DNA of 64,000 nt from positions 372,001-436,000 of the forward strand of contig WACJ01000099.1 in the NCBI GenBank assembly GCA_008973525.1. Reading direction: 5' to 3'. Below, piece after piece: positions 1-11,700 of this stretch (its first letter is position 1; each line of letters opens with the position of its first letter). The notes under the pieces are model-generated. The model did not search any database, had not been told where the DNA came from, and was given only the letters and a program-made list of their open reading frames with translations. The position numbers were made by a program, and so were the translations under genes. The stretch comes from Stenopsyche tienmushanensis (taxonomy: Eukaryota > Arthropoda > Insecta > Trichoptera > Stenopsychidae).

Positions 1-34
1 AGTAGGGGGACCCTTTGTTTCGCATTTAACTTAT

Positions 35-528
35 TTAATGCCGTTTTGTTTCTGCCCTTATGCCCGAGCCTGTTGCACCACCAAATTTGTATCTCTCAGA
101 AATAGTCACCCCCAGATAAACGGTGCTCTCTACGAATTTGATGCTATTTCCAGCCAGTTTGATGTGTGGAGGTCTTTTTTTAAGGATCCTTTCATCATTA
201 GTCCAGATGATTTCCCAGATGATTTTATCCTGCACCACTCTTCTAGCAGCGTGCAAGCAGCGTTGCCCTTGGTTTCAATGTCTCTTTTCGAATTTCCACT
301 GACATATAGGGTAAGATCATCCGCATACGCTATCATCCCGCACCCTTCAGGCAGGGCAATGTTGAAGATGTCATCAATGAGTACATTCCAAAGAATCGGG
401 CCTAGAACAGAACCCTGCGGGTAACCCAGCAAAAGAGCTCTCGAGTACGACACACCATCGATCTGTGCCTTGATCGCACGATCCTTAAAGTAGTCTCTAA
501 TGAGGGATATCTGGTTTGCGGGAATCAT
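35..528 (-). pseudogene. R1-clade-like LINE reverse transcriptase fragment
   Basis: This is part of the reverse transcriptase domain of a non-LTR retrotransposon. Reading leftward from 528, one frame shows the RT signature PQGSVLGP (residues 37-44) and the catalytic YADD box (residues 68-71, about 316-327). The reading continues in another frame (35-256) with PPHIKLAG and VYLGVTI, which follow the active site in R1/I-type elements, so there is at least one frameshift near 180-250. The spacing and the LPEGC stretch before YADD resemble the R1 clade. The first G of the usual GCPQGSVLGP has neighbouring Y instead of C. No endonuclease, start codon or poly(A) end is visible. The left side runs off the window and the right side is cut by a hAT repeat. 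It is a dead fragment. The clade is an inference from motif style. Confidence 0.8.
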
Positions 529-535
529 TCATCTG

Positions 536-835
536 AACCCCGTATCTATTATATTTCATATCGATGTGTCCATTATTAGAGTCGATGTGTAGTAAATACA
601 TCACCGGTAGGGAAAGGTTAATATAACAATTTGAAAAATATGTATGTATACATAGATTAGATAGTTAGTGCCCCTAGGCGTCGCGTAAGCTCGCCAATTA
701 GTAGTTACGCCACTGTTTCCAAGCATCCTAGCCTTCATCGTGTTGGTGAGGTGTGCGATTTCTGTTAGACAAAAATTTCAATCTCGAATTTTTCGGGATT
801 GCGTTTTCTAATCCCGTGATTCGCGAGAAAAATGA
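536..835 (-). mobile_element. hAT-A non-autonomous element, copy 1 (truncated)
   Basis: Shares a long block with 5578-5760, 41630-41820 and, in opposite orientation, 61090-61270. The block runs from CCCGTATCTATTATATTTC through ATACATCACCGGTAGGG to TAGTAGTTACGCCACTG (ends at 715). Beyond 715 it continues with the AATCCCG-rich end segment found at 60960-61060. Both outer ends are missing; the left end abuts the LINE fragment. It is grouped with hAT because copies at 41.4 and 60.9 kb keep a hAT C-terminal motif. Confidence 0.75.
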
Positions 836-850
836 ACGCGCTATTAACAA

Positions 851-1610
851 CGTCATGGACGATATACAAGAAAATTGGTAACACTTGTTCTGGTGGTTTG
901 GGATTTGTTTCAAATTTAAATTATTTGCACATATTTTTGACAAATTGACGAGTCTCCGCAGTTTGTATTGACGTTTAATTAAATTGTTCGTGGGAAAATG
1001 TCACTCAATTTACACCGTACAAAGACTGGCGTTTTGTTTTAATCGAACTGTTCACTAGCTGAATAATTATTATGATATTCGTGACATTGCCCAGGAATTC
1101 TACCCCTGGAGAAAAACCAATTCATGATGGGTCTGATGAGGATCCATCTACAGCATCATCTATGATTATTAATCTGTGATATAAGATCTAATAATCGTAC
1201 AATTTATATTATTAGCACAAAAATAAATAACCGATTTTCAAGCGAACTTCTATTCAATAATTCAATTTGATATTTCTGATCTTACTCTAATAAGCCGCAT
1301 TAAGTCGACTCCTTTTCTATTTGTCTCTATACTGCCAATTTCATTTTTAAAGCTTTAATAAACATTTTAATTACTTAAGCTCTATATCTTTAAAAAGATG
1401 AAAATGTCATTTCTAAGCCTTTTTCGTCTCCTTTGAGATTAGAAACATCGGAGTTCCACTTCGATCCACTTTATCGTAAATATTTTTCCGTCTGTGCAAA
1501 AGTATTAAGCTTATACAGTGTATTTTGTACATGAATAGGCTTTTGCGTCTTTTTTTTTCTTTCTAGATCTTTCTCATTCGTTTGCACATTTAATATGTGA
1601 TTTTGAAAGC
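851..1610. other. No gene recognised
   Basis: AT-rich sequence. I see no exon, transposase motif or obvious repeat. A short open stretch around 1060-1160 reads acidic residues but has no recognisable domain. Confidence 0.5.
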
Positions 1611-1617
1611 TTAGAAA

Positions 1618-1845
1618 CAGGGTCGTAATAAAGGCGTGGCAAATCAGGCGCCCACCATGGGCGCTACTGAACTTGGGGCGCAAAACGCAGAATACCGATT
1701 AGGTCGAGAATTAGGCGTCGTATCGGTGATCCGAAAAGTGGACCGATTGGACATACACGCCTTGTGGCCACTCTGTCCTCTTTTAGGGCTTTTTGTGTAA
1801 TTTTCTATGATCTGTATGATCAAGAAAACAACGTAGCATCTAAAC
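1618..1845 (+). mobile_element. Family B DNA-transposon fragment (CAGGGTCGTAATAAAGG end)
   Basis: Starts with the family terminus CAGGGTCGTAATAAAGG, followed by the GGCGCCCACCATGGGCGC and CTTGGGGCGCAAAA blocks. It then has the GGTCCGAAAAGTGGACCGATTGG, GTGGCCACTC and ATGATCTGTATGATC blocks in shortened form. The same order occurs at 17403-17865 and 50436-50690. TIR style suggests hAT. The flanking dinucleotide is not TA. No coding capacity remains. Confidence 0.7.
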
Positions 1846-1916
1846 ACTTTATATTATTTATATAGATTTTTTTTTTAAATAGTAACCGCCATTTATATGT
1901 TAAGTCGGATATTTTA

Positions 1917-2172
1917 GGAACTATCTTTGTAATCCAATTGCATAAAATATTTATTTTGATCAAAAATATAAAAACAATTATTTTGTGCTATTACGACCAC
2001 AGATTAAAAAGTTATGATGGTGAAAAAAAAGTGATGGGTTTTTTCAAAATGTTGAAAAATAATTTATTAAGACAATCCTTCACTCAGGACATAGGATCTA
2101 TGTGTAAAACGTAGCAAAATACCCCCGTAACACCCAAAAAAAATATTGTCGGTTCATGTGCAAAATATCCTG
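1917..2172 (+). mobile_element. Long-TIR Tc1/mariner-like element, terminal arm
   Basis: Matches the right arm of the element at 39417-40101. Shared blocks are CCAATTGCATAAAAT, ATTAAAAAGTTATGA, TTGTCGGTTCATGTGCAAAA and the terminus ATCCTG followed by TA (2173-2174). Only this arm is present. Confidence 0.65.
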
Positions 2173-2179
2173 TATAGAT

Positions 2180-2571
2180 CTACCCATTTACGTGAGTATA
2201 AAAATCTATGATTGAAAAAAGTTTTTGTATTGCATCATCGAAATATTCACGAAATTGTCTTATAACGCGAAAGTCTGAATAGGGCGAAATTTTAATCCGA
2301 GTAGGAAAAATCAGGCAGAATGATCAGCGGATCATCATCAAGTTTTGAGTGTCATCTTCATTATTCGACGTTGTTCTTTTTTGTAGTAGCTCAGACAATA
2401 GTCCTTAAATAACAGTGGAGGTGATCTTTAATTCCATCAATATACACATTATATAAATAGATATGAAATGCTCAGTCATCATAATTTTCTACAAAATTGC
2501 GATACATCCAATTCAGTATAAATGGTCATTTATTTCAAATAGCTGCGCTTGATGTTCCGATTGCGTTTCAG
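2180..2571. other. Intronic or upstream sequence, nothing recognised
   Basis: Precedes the first visible Sushi exon and ends in its splice acceptor (TTGCGTTTCAG, AG at 2570-2571). No upstream exon was identified in 1-2571, so the preceding exon probably lies outside the window. Confidence 0.5.
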
Positions 2572-2763
2572 TAAATAACGTTACTTGTCCTGCTATAACG
2601 TCGCCGCTCAACGGTCGTATGAGGTGCTATAACGACGACAATAATTTAATATCCGGCACCCAATGCACTTTCCAGTGCGAAAAAGATTTCGAACTTATAG
2701 GATCGACCGTCAGGTACTGCAACATCTCCGGATTGTGGGAAGGAGAAGAGACCAAATGCATAC
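2572..2763 (+). CDS. Exon 1 of Sushi/HYR gene: Sushi module 1
   Basis: Acceptor TTTCAG ends at 2571 and donor GTAAGT starts at 2764. The 192-base phase 1-1 exon encodes one complete Sushi/CCP module: TCPAI start, then NGRM, GTQCTFQC, GSTVRYC and SGLWEG before the last Cys. All four Sushi cysteines and the conserved Trp are present. Symmetric phase 1 exons are typical of Sushi modules. Confidence 0.85.
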
Positions 2764-5700
2764 GTAAGTCTACAAGCCTTTAAGTCTTTCATATTATCAA
2801 TAAGCATGAACGATAGAAAAGTAGCTATATAAATTGCATACAATAATGCATGTAACTCATACTAAATATAGGGAGGCGTTCATTAAAACGCGCGAGTAAA
2901 TGCATCAAATTTAAGATTTGTATGATATATGTGTTAATGTAAGAAACTCGAATGAAATTATTCTATTCCGATTGATGGTACAATATCGCCATCATTATAA
3001 TGAAAACCTATTCAATATATTTTTTAGCCATTTATGATTTATTTTATTGGTCTAAATAATAGCAACGCAATTTAATCGGATTTAAGAAAACACCTATTCA
3101 ATATTACTCAACAATGATCAGCCCCAATTAGCTTATTGGTTTCCAAGACCTCGTTATGAGCTATCGACATTGGATCCCTACTAAATGCACAACGTTATCG
3201 TAATTTAGTAGGCTTGGATATTATTAGGCTGTCCCATAAATTTCTTTCGTTTTCATATTAAGGAAAAAATAAACAATAATTTGTATTACATCAAAATTTA
3301 TTGATTAATATATGATCCATTCTGTTCTATTGCCTTTTTTCCATCTCTTCCGAAGCCTCATATTGCCTTTTTGCACCAAAATTTCCCAGATTTGTTGGCA
3401 AAATATTGATCAAGGTACATTTTTATATCATTGTTTGAATTAAAACCCCCTTCCAGTCCCACCAAAGGCATAGCAAAACTTTTTTTGGATGTAGGCCAGG
3501 TTTAGCCACAATTAAAGCTTCTGTACCCTTGGTCCAATACCGTTTACGTTGGATATTTTCATAGAGTATCCAACTTTATCTCCAGTGATAATTCTTTTCA
3601 AAATAGATTGGCTATTATGTCGTTGGAGAAGAAGATCGCATGTTGAAATACGCTGAAGTTTATTTGAGTCAGTCAGTTCATGAGGAAGCCACACATCTGA
3701 TCGTTTGATTATGGAAGTCGGATGTTCGTGGAATTTCTAACTTGTTAGCTATTTCGCGAACAGTATATCGCGGGTTTTCTTCGACCATGGCTATGATTGG
3801 ATCTGTGTTCGTTTGCGAAAGACACTTATGGGACAACCTAATTGAAATGATTCAATAGGATTTATCTAGGTTTGTAATGTTGCTATACAATACATTTGCA
3901 CACACGTTGCCACGTGATGCAAGTGCTTCATCAAGACTAATTGGAAAGCTCATCTTCGATACGATCTTCCCGCAAACTTTACCCCTTCAAAGGATTCAAA
4001 AGCCCCACCGTTCATGATTTATCGACACCGGATTAGTTCTAGTTGAGCTTTGCTTGTACCTCATTAATGGCATTTAAAACATTTCCAAAGCAAAAGCTGA
4101 AAATAATGCACAATGGAAAAATCCTTTGCAGACATTTTTAAATCAGAAATAATCCCTCGGTTTGGAGGGAAATAATGCCTCGTTAACTTAAATAGGTCAA
4201 TACTTTGCAACAAATAAAAATATGCCATTCTTTTGCATGCTGAATTTCATTAAGCTCTTCGTTGGAATTTTTAAAAATATTCAACTCAAAAGAAACATCC
4301 TTCAGCATTTTATTAATACATGCATTGAGCTAATATTAAGTTTGTATAACGCAAATTCTAAGAATAATTTTATCTTTTGTGCTCGCCAGGGGTTAAATCT
4401 TTTTTTCGGGGTTGATAAACTAACTTTATATATTTTGAGGGTATCGAAAGTAAGCCGGTAATTTTGCAATACTTGTATTAAATAATTTTGCTGGGGTTTT
4501 TGAGGGTGTTCATCTTTTTCGGGAACAATGTCAATCGAGCCAATCCCTTTAGACGTGACTCGTATTTGACTGAAAATATTTGATTTTCTATCATATATTA
4601 TATAGTCGATATAGAAAATTATGAATATTATGTGTTGATAATTAAAAATTGCATATATTTATCCGATATTTCATCGGATATTCACCGATATTCATCGGAT
4701 AAATATATGCAATTGCTGATGCTGATCATCTCGTATGTCTCAATTGGTCTTCTTATATATACAATATTATAAAATATAATTCTCTTCATTGCTCAATACA
4801 TCTTCCCATCGCTTTGACAGTCTTTCGATCCTTTTTTTTTGTAAAAGAAATCCGGCTCAAAGGTAAAAAATATTTTAAATCTATTTCCACGTCAGCTGCA
4901 TTTTACAATCGTTTTTCTCTCAGGCTGTACTTCATAGACTTGAAAAAGGTAGAAATCCGTCAGGGCGAGGTCCGATGAATAAGGAAGATGCGGTAGCATT
5001 TTCCAGTTTAATTCCCGTATTTTATCCATTGCTAATTTTGCTTCATGAGTATTTTATGTCTACTCTCTGTCGAATAAATACGAATGTTTCTCTTTTAATA
5101 TTTAATGCAAAACTTTTAATTGTCAACAATAAACTTGTGCAGTTGTAGTTTCGGCCAGTTTCATGAATTAATAATGAACTATTCACCGCATATCCTACGA
5201 TATACACGGAATAACTTTTTTTATATTCGATTCGGCCGTAGGGGTTAGAATTGGGGGATCTTTTCGGGGAAGACACTGAATTTTTCTTCGTATATTATCT
5301 TAAACTAGCCGTAATTTCTCATAATCAAGTACAATGCTTATAAAAAAGAAACTATTTTAATAAAAATACAATTCAAAAATAGATAAATGAAATGCTAATT
5401 CGAGTTGATGACTGCGTGAGCCCTCATTTTCGTATAACACAATCAAACGGACTAAAATTCGCAAAATTCCCGATTTCCCGACAAATTATTTATTTCCGTC
5501 GCTGCAGATGAATACTTATATACTATAATACTTTGAAGTGATTCGTAATTATATTACGGAGGAATACAAAAATTTTGAACCCCGTATCTATTATATTTCA
5601 TATCGATATTACCGTTATTAAAGTCGAGGTGTAGTAAATACATCACCGGTAGGGAAAGGCTAATATAAACAATTTGAAAAATATAGATGTACTGCATATA

Positions 5701-8700
5701 TGTATATATAGAATAGATAGTTACTGCCTCTAGGCTTCGCCTAAACTCGTCAATTAGTAGTTACGCCATTGTTGTACAAGCGTCCAGGTATCCAGGTTAA
5801 CATTTCAGTTCCGAATTTTTCGAAACTACGTTTACTAATCCCGGGATCCATAAGCACCTTAAACTGTCTGGGATCCCGGGATTAGATTCTCTAGTCTTAT
5901 CTTACGCCATAGCATCCATCCTATTCGTTTTGCCGATGACTTTTAAACGAGCAGTTTGGATTTTTCGGAATTGGAACATTTCGCTGATTACGGAATTCTA
6001 GGAATCAGTAAATATCTCGGAAATGACCCATTTAGAATTCGTTCATTACACAAAAATAATGTTCAATAATATGTATACGGTAGTACAAATATACGGTATC
6101 AAAATACGCGAATATTCTTGGATTCCCCTAATATTACATCGAGCGGCCCCTCGTATGCAAAAAATATTACTTGTGACTAGTCGACGTGAGTTGTATGCAG
6201 ACGACATGATATACATGTTACATCATTAGGCAATAACGCTTGGCAATTCATTGTGCACATGTTAATCGGCCATTATATTGTTAATACTTGAATCGATGTT
6301 ATCTTTCAATTCATGCCATCAAAGAGTCAAATTGATCGGTGCAAAGATGCAATGCAGGGGGACAGGAATTGTTAGCACCCCATTATGCGATGTAGTTATC
6401 TAATTTAGTACTGATCAAATGCGTTCAGGGAATTTAATTAAAATTGATGCTTCGGCCAATTTTATGCACTCGCATAGCGAATGCTATGATTTTACATCAG
6501 TACATATTCCATTTGATGAGTATTCCAACTGCGGTGGCTGAAACAAGAAACGGTTATCGTTAAACGCTATCAAATATCATCAAACGCAGTTCGCATTGAA
6601 CGTTTTGAAATTCATTAAATGCGCTCGAAATTGATATGGTTTACATAGTAATTATCATGCATTTTGTTGTCATTGTTGTGTCGTGCCATTTCAAAGGCTT
6701 TTATAAAAGCACGCTATTTAATTCTGATTTTTGGCAATGCACAGACTTACTTTTAAGCTTATGTATTGTTTTATTTAACTTATGTATCCCATAGTACCAT
6801 ATAAATATAATTAATTGAGAAAGAAAAAATGGGGAGACCTAAATATAGCCAAATTGGAAAAAAAATTGGAAAAACACTCCTTTTTTGGGGGAATTTTTTA
6901 ATGTAAAACGTAAGATAAAATAAACATTTTTATCTGATTTTGCAAACCATCATAGCCATAAGTATTTAAAATAAGCTCGTAAAATTTCAGATCAATCGGC
7001 GACTTGGTTTCTCGAAATTTTATAAACGCCGCATGCAAAAATGTCGTTTCGATAAAAACGCATTTAAAGTTTTAAGTACTAAAAATCCTTGAAAAGTGAA
7101 ATATACTACCAATCAGCGATTCCAGTTCCATTAAGCAATTATTCAGCTATCAAATAAAATAGTTTCAATTCCTTTATTTGAAGAATTGCTGAACTTCCTT
7201 TTGCTCTCAATGAGAGCAAAAGGATGCTTGTACAAATATAACGATTTTATAGTTGTATGTTTCTGCCATGGCGTTTTTTTATATATTCTATCGAATCAAG
7301 ATGTCGCTGGATAACCAAGCTTTAATAATCAGATACATTTTATAACAATTTATTAGTTAACTGTTCGATTTTCGAAGCACTTAGTTCAGAGCACTTTAAT
7401 TTTGTGCTCTTACTTTCCACTTGTTTATTTACCTTTTTTAAATGTGTTAAAATTTTTTGATTTTATTTGCTCCCTTACTGGAACAAAAATAAGAAAGGTC
7501 CCCAACAGGAACCTCTGGTCTGCAAACAGAAGCAGGTATAGGGGCAAGTCTGCAACTTCAGCGGTCTCAGAACTGTTGGGGCGCAATCTGGATTTCGCGA
7601 ATTAGCTAATAAAGCATTGATATAATCTGAATTTCTTCACAAAAAATATGGACGACATTCTTAGAGATATGTATTAGGGTGTCCCAAAAGTTTTTTTCGT
7701 TTTCATATCAAGAAAAAAATAAACAATAATTTGTATTACATCAAACTTTATTGAATAATATATGATCCATTCTATTCTATTGCCCTTTTCTATCTCTTCC
7801 GAAGCCTCATATTGCCTTTTTGCACCAAAATTTCCTAGGTTTGTTGGTAAAATATTGATCAAAGTACATTTTTATATCATTTTTTGAATTAAAACCCCCT
7901 TCCAGTCCCACCAAAGGCATAGCAAAAATTTTTTTGTTGACCGTTTTCGTTGGATATTCACATAGAGTATCCAACTTTCTTCTCCAGTGACAAGTCTCTT
8001 CAAAAAAGCTTGGCTATTATGTCGTTGGAGAAGAAGATCGCATGTTGAAATACGCAGAAGTTTATTTGAGTCAGTCAATTCATGAGGAAACCACACATCT
8101 GATCGATTGACGTTGTCCAATTTTGTCAGATGATTATGTACGGATGTTCGTGGAATTTCTAACTTGTTAGCTATTTTGCGAACAGTTAGAAATTTGCGAA
8201 AGAAACTTATGAAACAACCTAATACATTGAAAAAATGCAATTTAAAAAAAACGACTTTTATTTTGACGTGATAAAGCGATATGACACTTTAAAGGCCAAA
8301 ATTCTTAACAACTTCATCGTTTTTTAAATCTTTGCTCTTCTCAAATTGCTTTATCTTGTCACTTTATCCAATGCTATTTTTAATAACACCAACGAAATTC
8401 ATATCATTAAAGCTTTCTTTTTGTATAGACATCAAATTACATCATTACATTCGCTTCATTTTCAGCTGGATAGATTATGTTTTCCAGTATGCAATCAATG
8501 TTTTTTATTTCTTTGATGGATGCATCATAGAGCATTTCCATGTTTTCACGACTTTGATAGATTCATCTCATTTAAAATTTATGGCAATGATTTCGTGTTA
8601 TAATAGACGTATTAGTATACATATATGCTCCACAAATACTTCATATTATCGGATAGCATTCCACGAATGTAATTAGGTGTTGTAATATTTGACTTTTTAA

Positions 8701-11700
8701 TATAAATTGCTAAAAATTACATGATGATTTTACTTAATATTATGATTATCGCCGTTTAATCGTCGAGACACGAGATCATGAACTATGATTTCTGACTAAA
8801 TCCTCATAGTATAATTTCAATGATGAATAAATCTTCTTATGCTTGGATAAACACCAAAAGAGTTTAAATTCAAAACAACATCCACAATTACCACATGTTT
8901 GAACTCTCATCGTATATTTAAACAATTCTGCCTTATAAATATAACACGGATACATTTTATTTAACATGTTAATGACAAGAGATCTTTACAAATTTAAATG
9001 GGAATATCATGTTAAGATTTAAAAAGTCGATAATTTTAGGCGAACTTTATTCTTTGGCTTTTTGATAATTCTATAGAGATCATTTATCAAAATCATCTGT
9101 GATTATATTTATTTACAAATTTCAGCTACACCATGCCCCAGACTTACAAAGCCCGAAAACGGCTATTTCATCCCGTCGTCGTGCACAGAAGGGGATAGTT
9201 TCCCATCTGATTTTTGCAGCCTCCGATGCATATCCGGATTCAAGCCGACCGGTCCTAGAATATTGACATGCACGGCCGATAAACAATGGTCACCCTACAA
9301 CATGCCGGTGTCGTGCAACAGAAAAAAACGTAAAAAGCTTACAATTTCATAAGAAATTCATCGATAAAATCAAAGCATCACTCACAACAAGTGGATCGCC
9401 ATTTTTCGCTTGGAACTTAATTTTATTCTTATTTTAGCCACGGTTTATCCGTTCATAAACTGTCCCGCTAACATAAATGTCGAACTCCAGAAAAATGAAC
9501 TCAGCACCAACGTCGAAATCCCAAAACCCAAATCCAACGTCGAATGGTTAAGGTAAATACACTTTGAAGCGATTGTCATAATATGTTGATATTTAATGTG
9601 GCGTTGATTGTATTTACGATGGGCATTCAAATATAACCCGGAAATTTTGCTGTACACATTTATTATTACTAATAGAGTGTCTTATTTATCTGCATAGTTA
9701 CCTAAATTAGAAATAAATTTATTCGATTGGAGAGGAAGCTTCTTGATCCCGTCCGTTGTCGTCCGTCCGAGCGTTGTCTTGAAATCGTTGCCCTTCTAAT
9801 GCCTCTTTACATATGGTATTCACATGGGACCATGTCTGAAACTGTAATTTGGGTGTTCTCAGTATAATTGGGTGAGTTTGACCAAGTGTTGGTATAGTGG
9901 CTTAGATCCTGGACTCTTGTTGCAAAGGTTCGGGTTCAAATCCAGATTGTGGAAAAAATTTTCACCGTACCAACAAATTTGGGAGATCGGAAATATTAAT
10001 ATTTCTGATCGATCGTCTCGATCCAGGTTTACCCTGATTTCCTGGATTAGAAAAAGTAAATTCTGAGGCGATTAATAAAGTCGTGCAGGGACGCCCATGA
10101 GTGAGTAATTGAATTTGCAACAATAATTAAATTATCATTTATATATATAATGATAATTTCGCTACTCACTCATAGATTCTCTCCTCTCCTACCTTTCCAA
10201 ATAATCCTATCCTTACTTTACCACGTGTGGAAGGCAATGGGAAACCACCACATTAAATCATCTCCCAAGTAAGATCTCCTATGGAGATCACCCTATATCC
10301 GTTATCGGATATGACACATCAAAGATTCATGCTTTGATGGACGTCATAAGGATTTAAAAAAAAAAAAAATTACGAGTTACATCCAAGGGGTATGACCCTA
10401 TCAAGGTCCCAATTTTTCCCCAAATGTATTCCAAAAAGTCCTGAATGCCATAAAGCTGGAAGGAGTGGCCACAATGTTTCCGTGTCCAACCGGTCCAAAC
10501 TTTCGACCGCTGACACGTCAAAATAACGCCACTTACTTTGCCTTTTTTTACTTACCCCCCCAGTGGGGTTTTATGGGTGGGCATCGTGGAGTCTTACATC
10601 CACCCGAAGATGCAGAAGGACAGCTCGAATCGGTTTTCTTCGGTATTTTGTTACTAATTTATGAGAAAATGTCACTAATAAATTTGTATAGCAAAATTCC
10701 GGATTATATCAGAACTCCTATCGTAAGTATAATATGTATGTTTAATTGAGACATAATGTTTATCTCAGTCAATTGGTTAGCAGCGTCTTCAGTCGGAAAA
10801 GCTGTTTCAGATATTTTAAAACTATTCAGAGACTCAACAGGTAGGATTTATATAGGGCATGCGTCCCATGTCTAATCGTCGATTCCTTATAGTAGAAATG
10901 CGGCTTGTTTATTTTCGTCTCGATGTGTACGATTTTAAATGTTCTATGTTGCTAGTACTTGGTAATTGTCCATATTTTATGTGTATGTGTGTGTCTTTTT
11001 AAAATATATTTTTTTTAAATGCAAACAATGGTATGTATTAACTTTGAATGAACAATTGCGATGTTTAAACACGATCAATGCATTTCACGACATTATACTT
11101 ACGTAGCACCCTTAAGAGTAATTAAGCCCCTATCCCAGTTTATATTATACTTTATGTTGGAATGGCCATGTGGTCTGTTCTCTGATGGAAATGTTTAATT
11201 GTTTAGAAAATAACTTTTTTTGATCACGATTATTTTTTTCAAAATTAATAGACCTAACTATGAGACTCTTTTGCTCTCAAAGATGTTCTTTGAATCTTTC
11301 TCCTCTGGCTCTCTTCTGTAATAATAGAGTTTCTCCGGCCATCTTAGATTCAGGATCAAATAGTTTTAGGCCCATCCAAAGACTGATATTACTGGCAAAG
11401 ATATCGAACTTCTGAGCCTTGACAATTGGAAAAATAATGGACATGTGTAAATGCGTAAAAGACCTCATCACGATTGATCTCATAATTTCATAGCTTAATC
11501 CCTCATTTTTCATCGTAATCGAGTAAATTTTTGCGCTAAATATTAGATTGTAAATACATTTATATGCGACAATAGATATAATGGATGTCAGATGAAGAAT
11601 TGCAGTGTTTAAGATCTAAAAGGTTCATTCATTGATAAACTATGATCCAGTATATATATGTTTAGTGTGCACTATTTTTCTTGTTATAAATGTGTAATAT

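Larger units (their letters stand above)
2764..9125 (+). other. Intron 1 of Sushi/HYR gene (6.4 kb, transposon-filled)
   Basis: Phase 1 intron between the two Sushi exons. It holds two mariner deletion derivatives, a mariner 3' fragment, a hAT-A copy, a long perfect inverted repeat and an unclassified repeat, each listed separately. No extra exon was recognised. One could still be hidden, because a further phase 1-1 module would keep the frame. Confidence 0.7.

Noticed and set aside
1060..1170. Possible upstream exon of the Sushi/HYR gene
   Set aside because: No cysteine pattern, no acceptor or donor in a compatible phase, and no known motif.
9880..9955. Functional tRNA gene suggested by A and B boxes
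   Set aside because: The acceptor and anticodon arms do not pair cleanly, the same head recurs at 16863 with substitutions, and a long SINE body with poly(A) follows. It is a SINE head.
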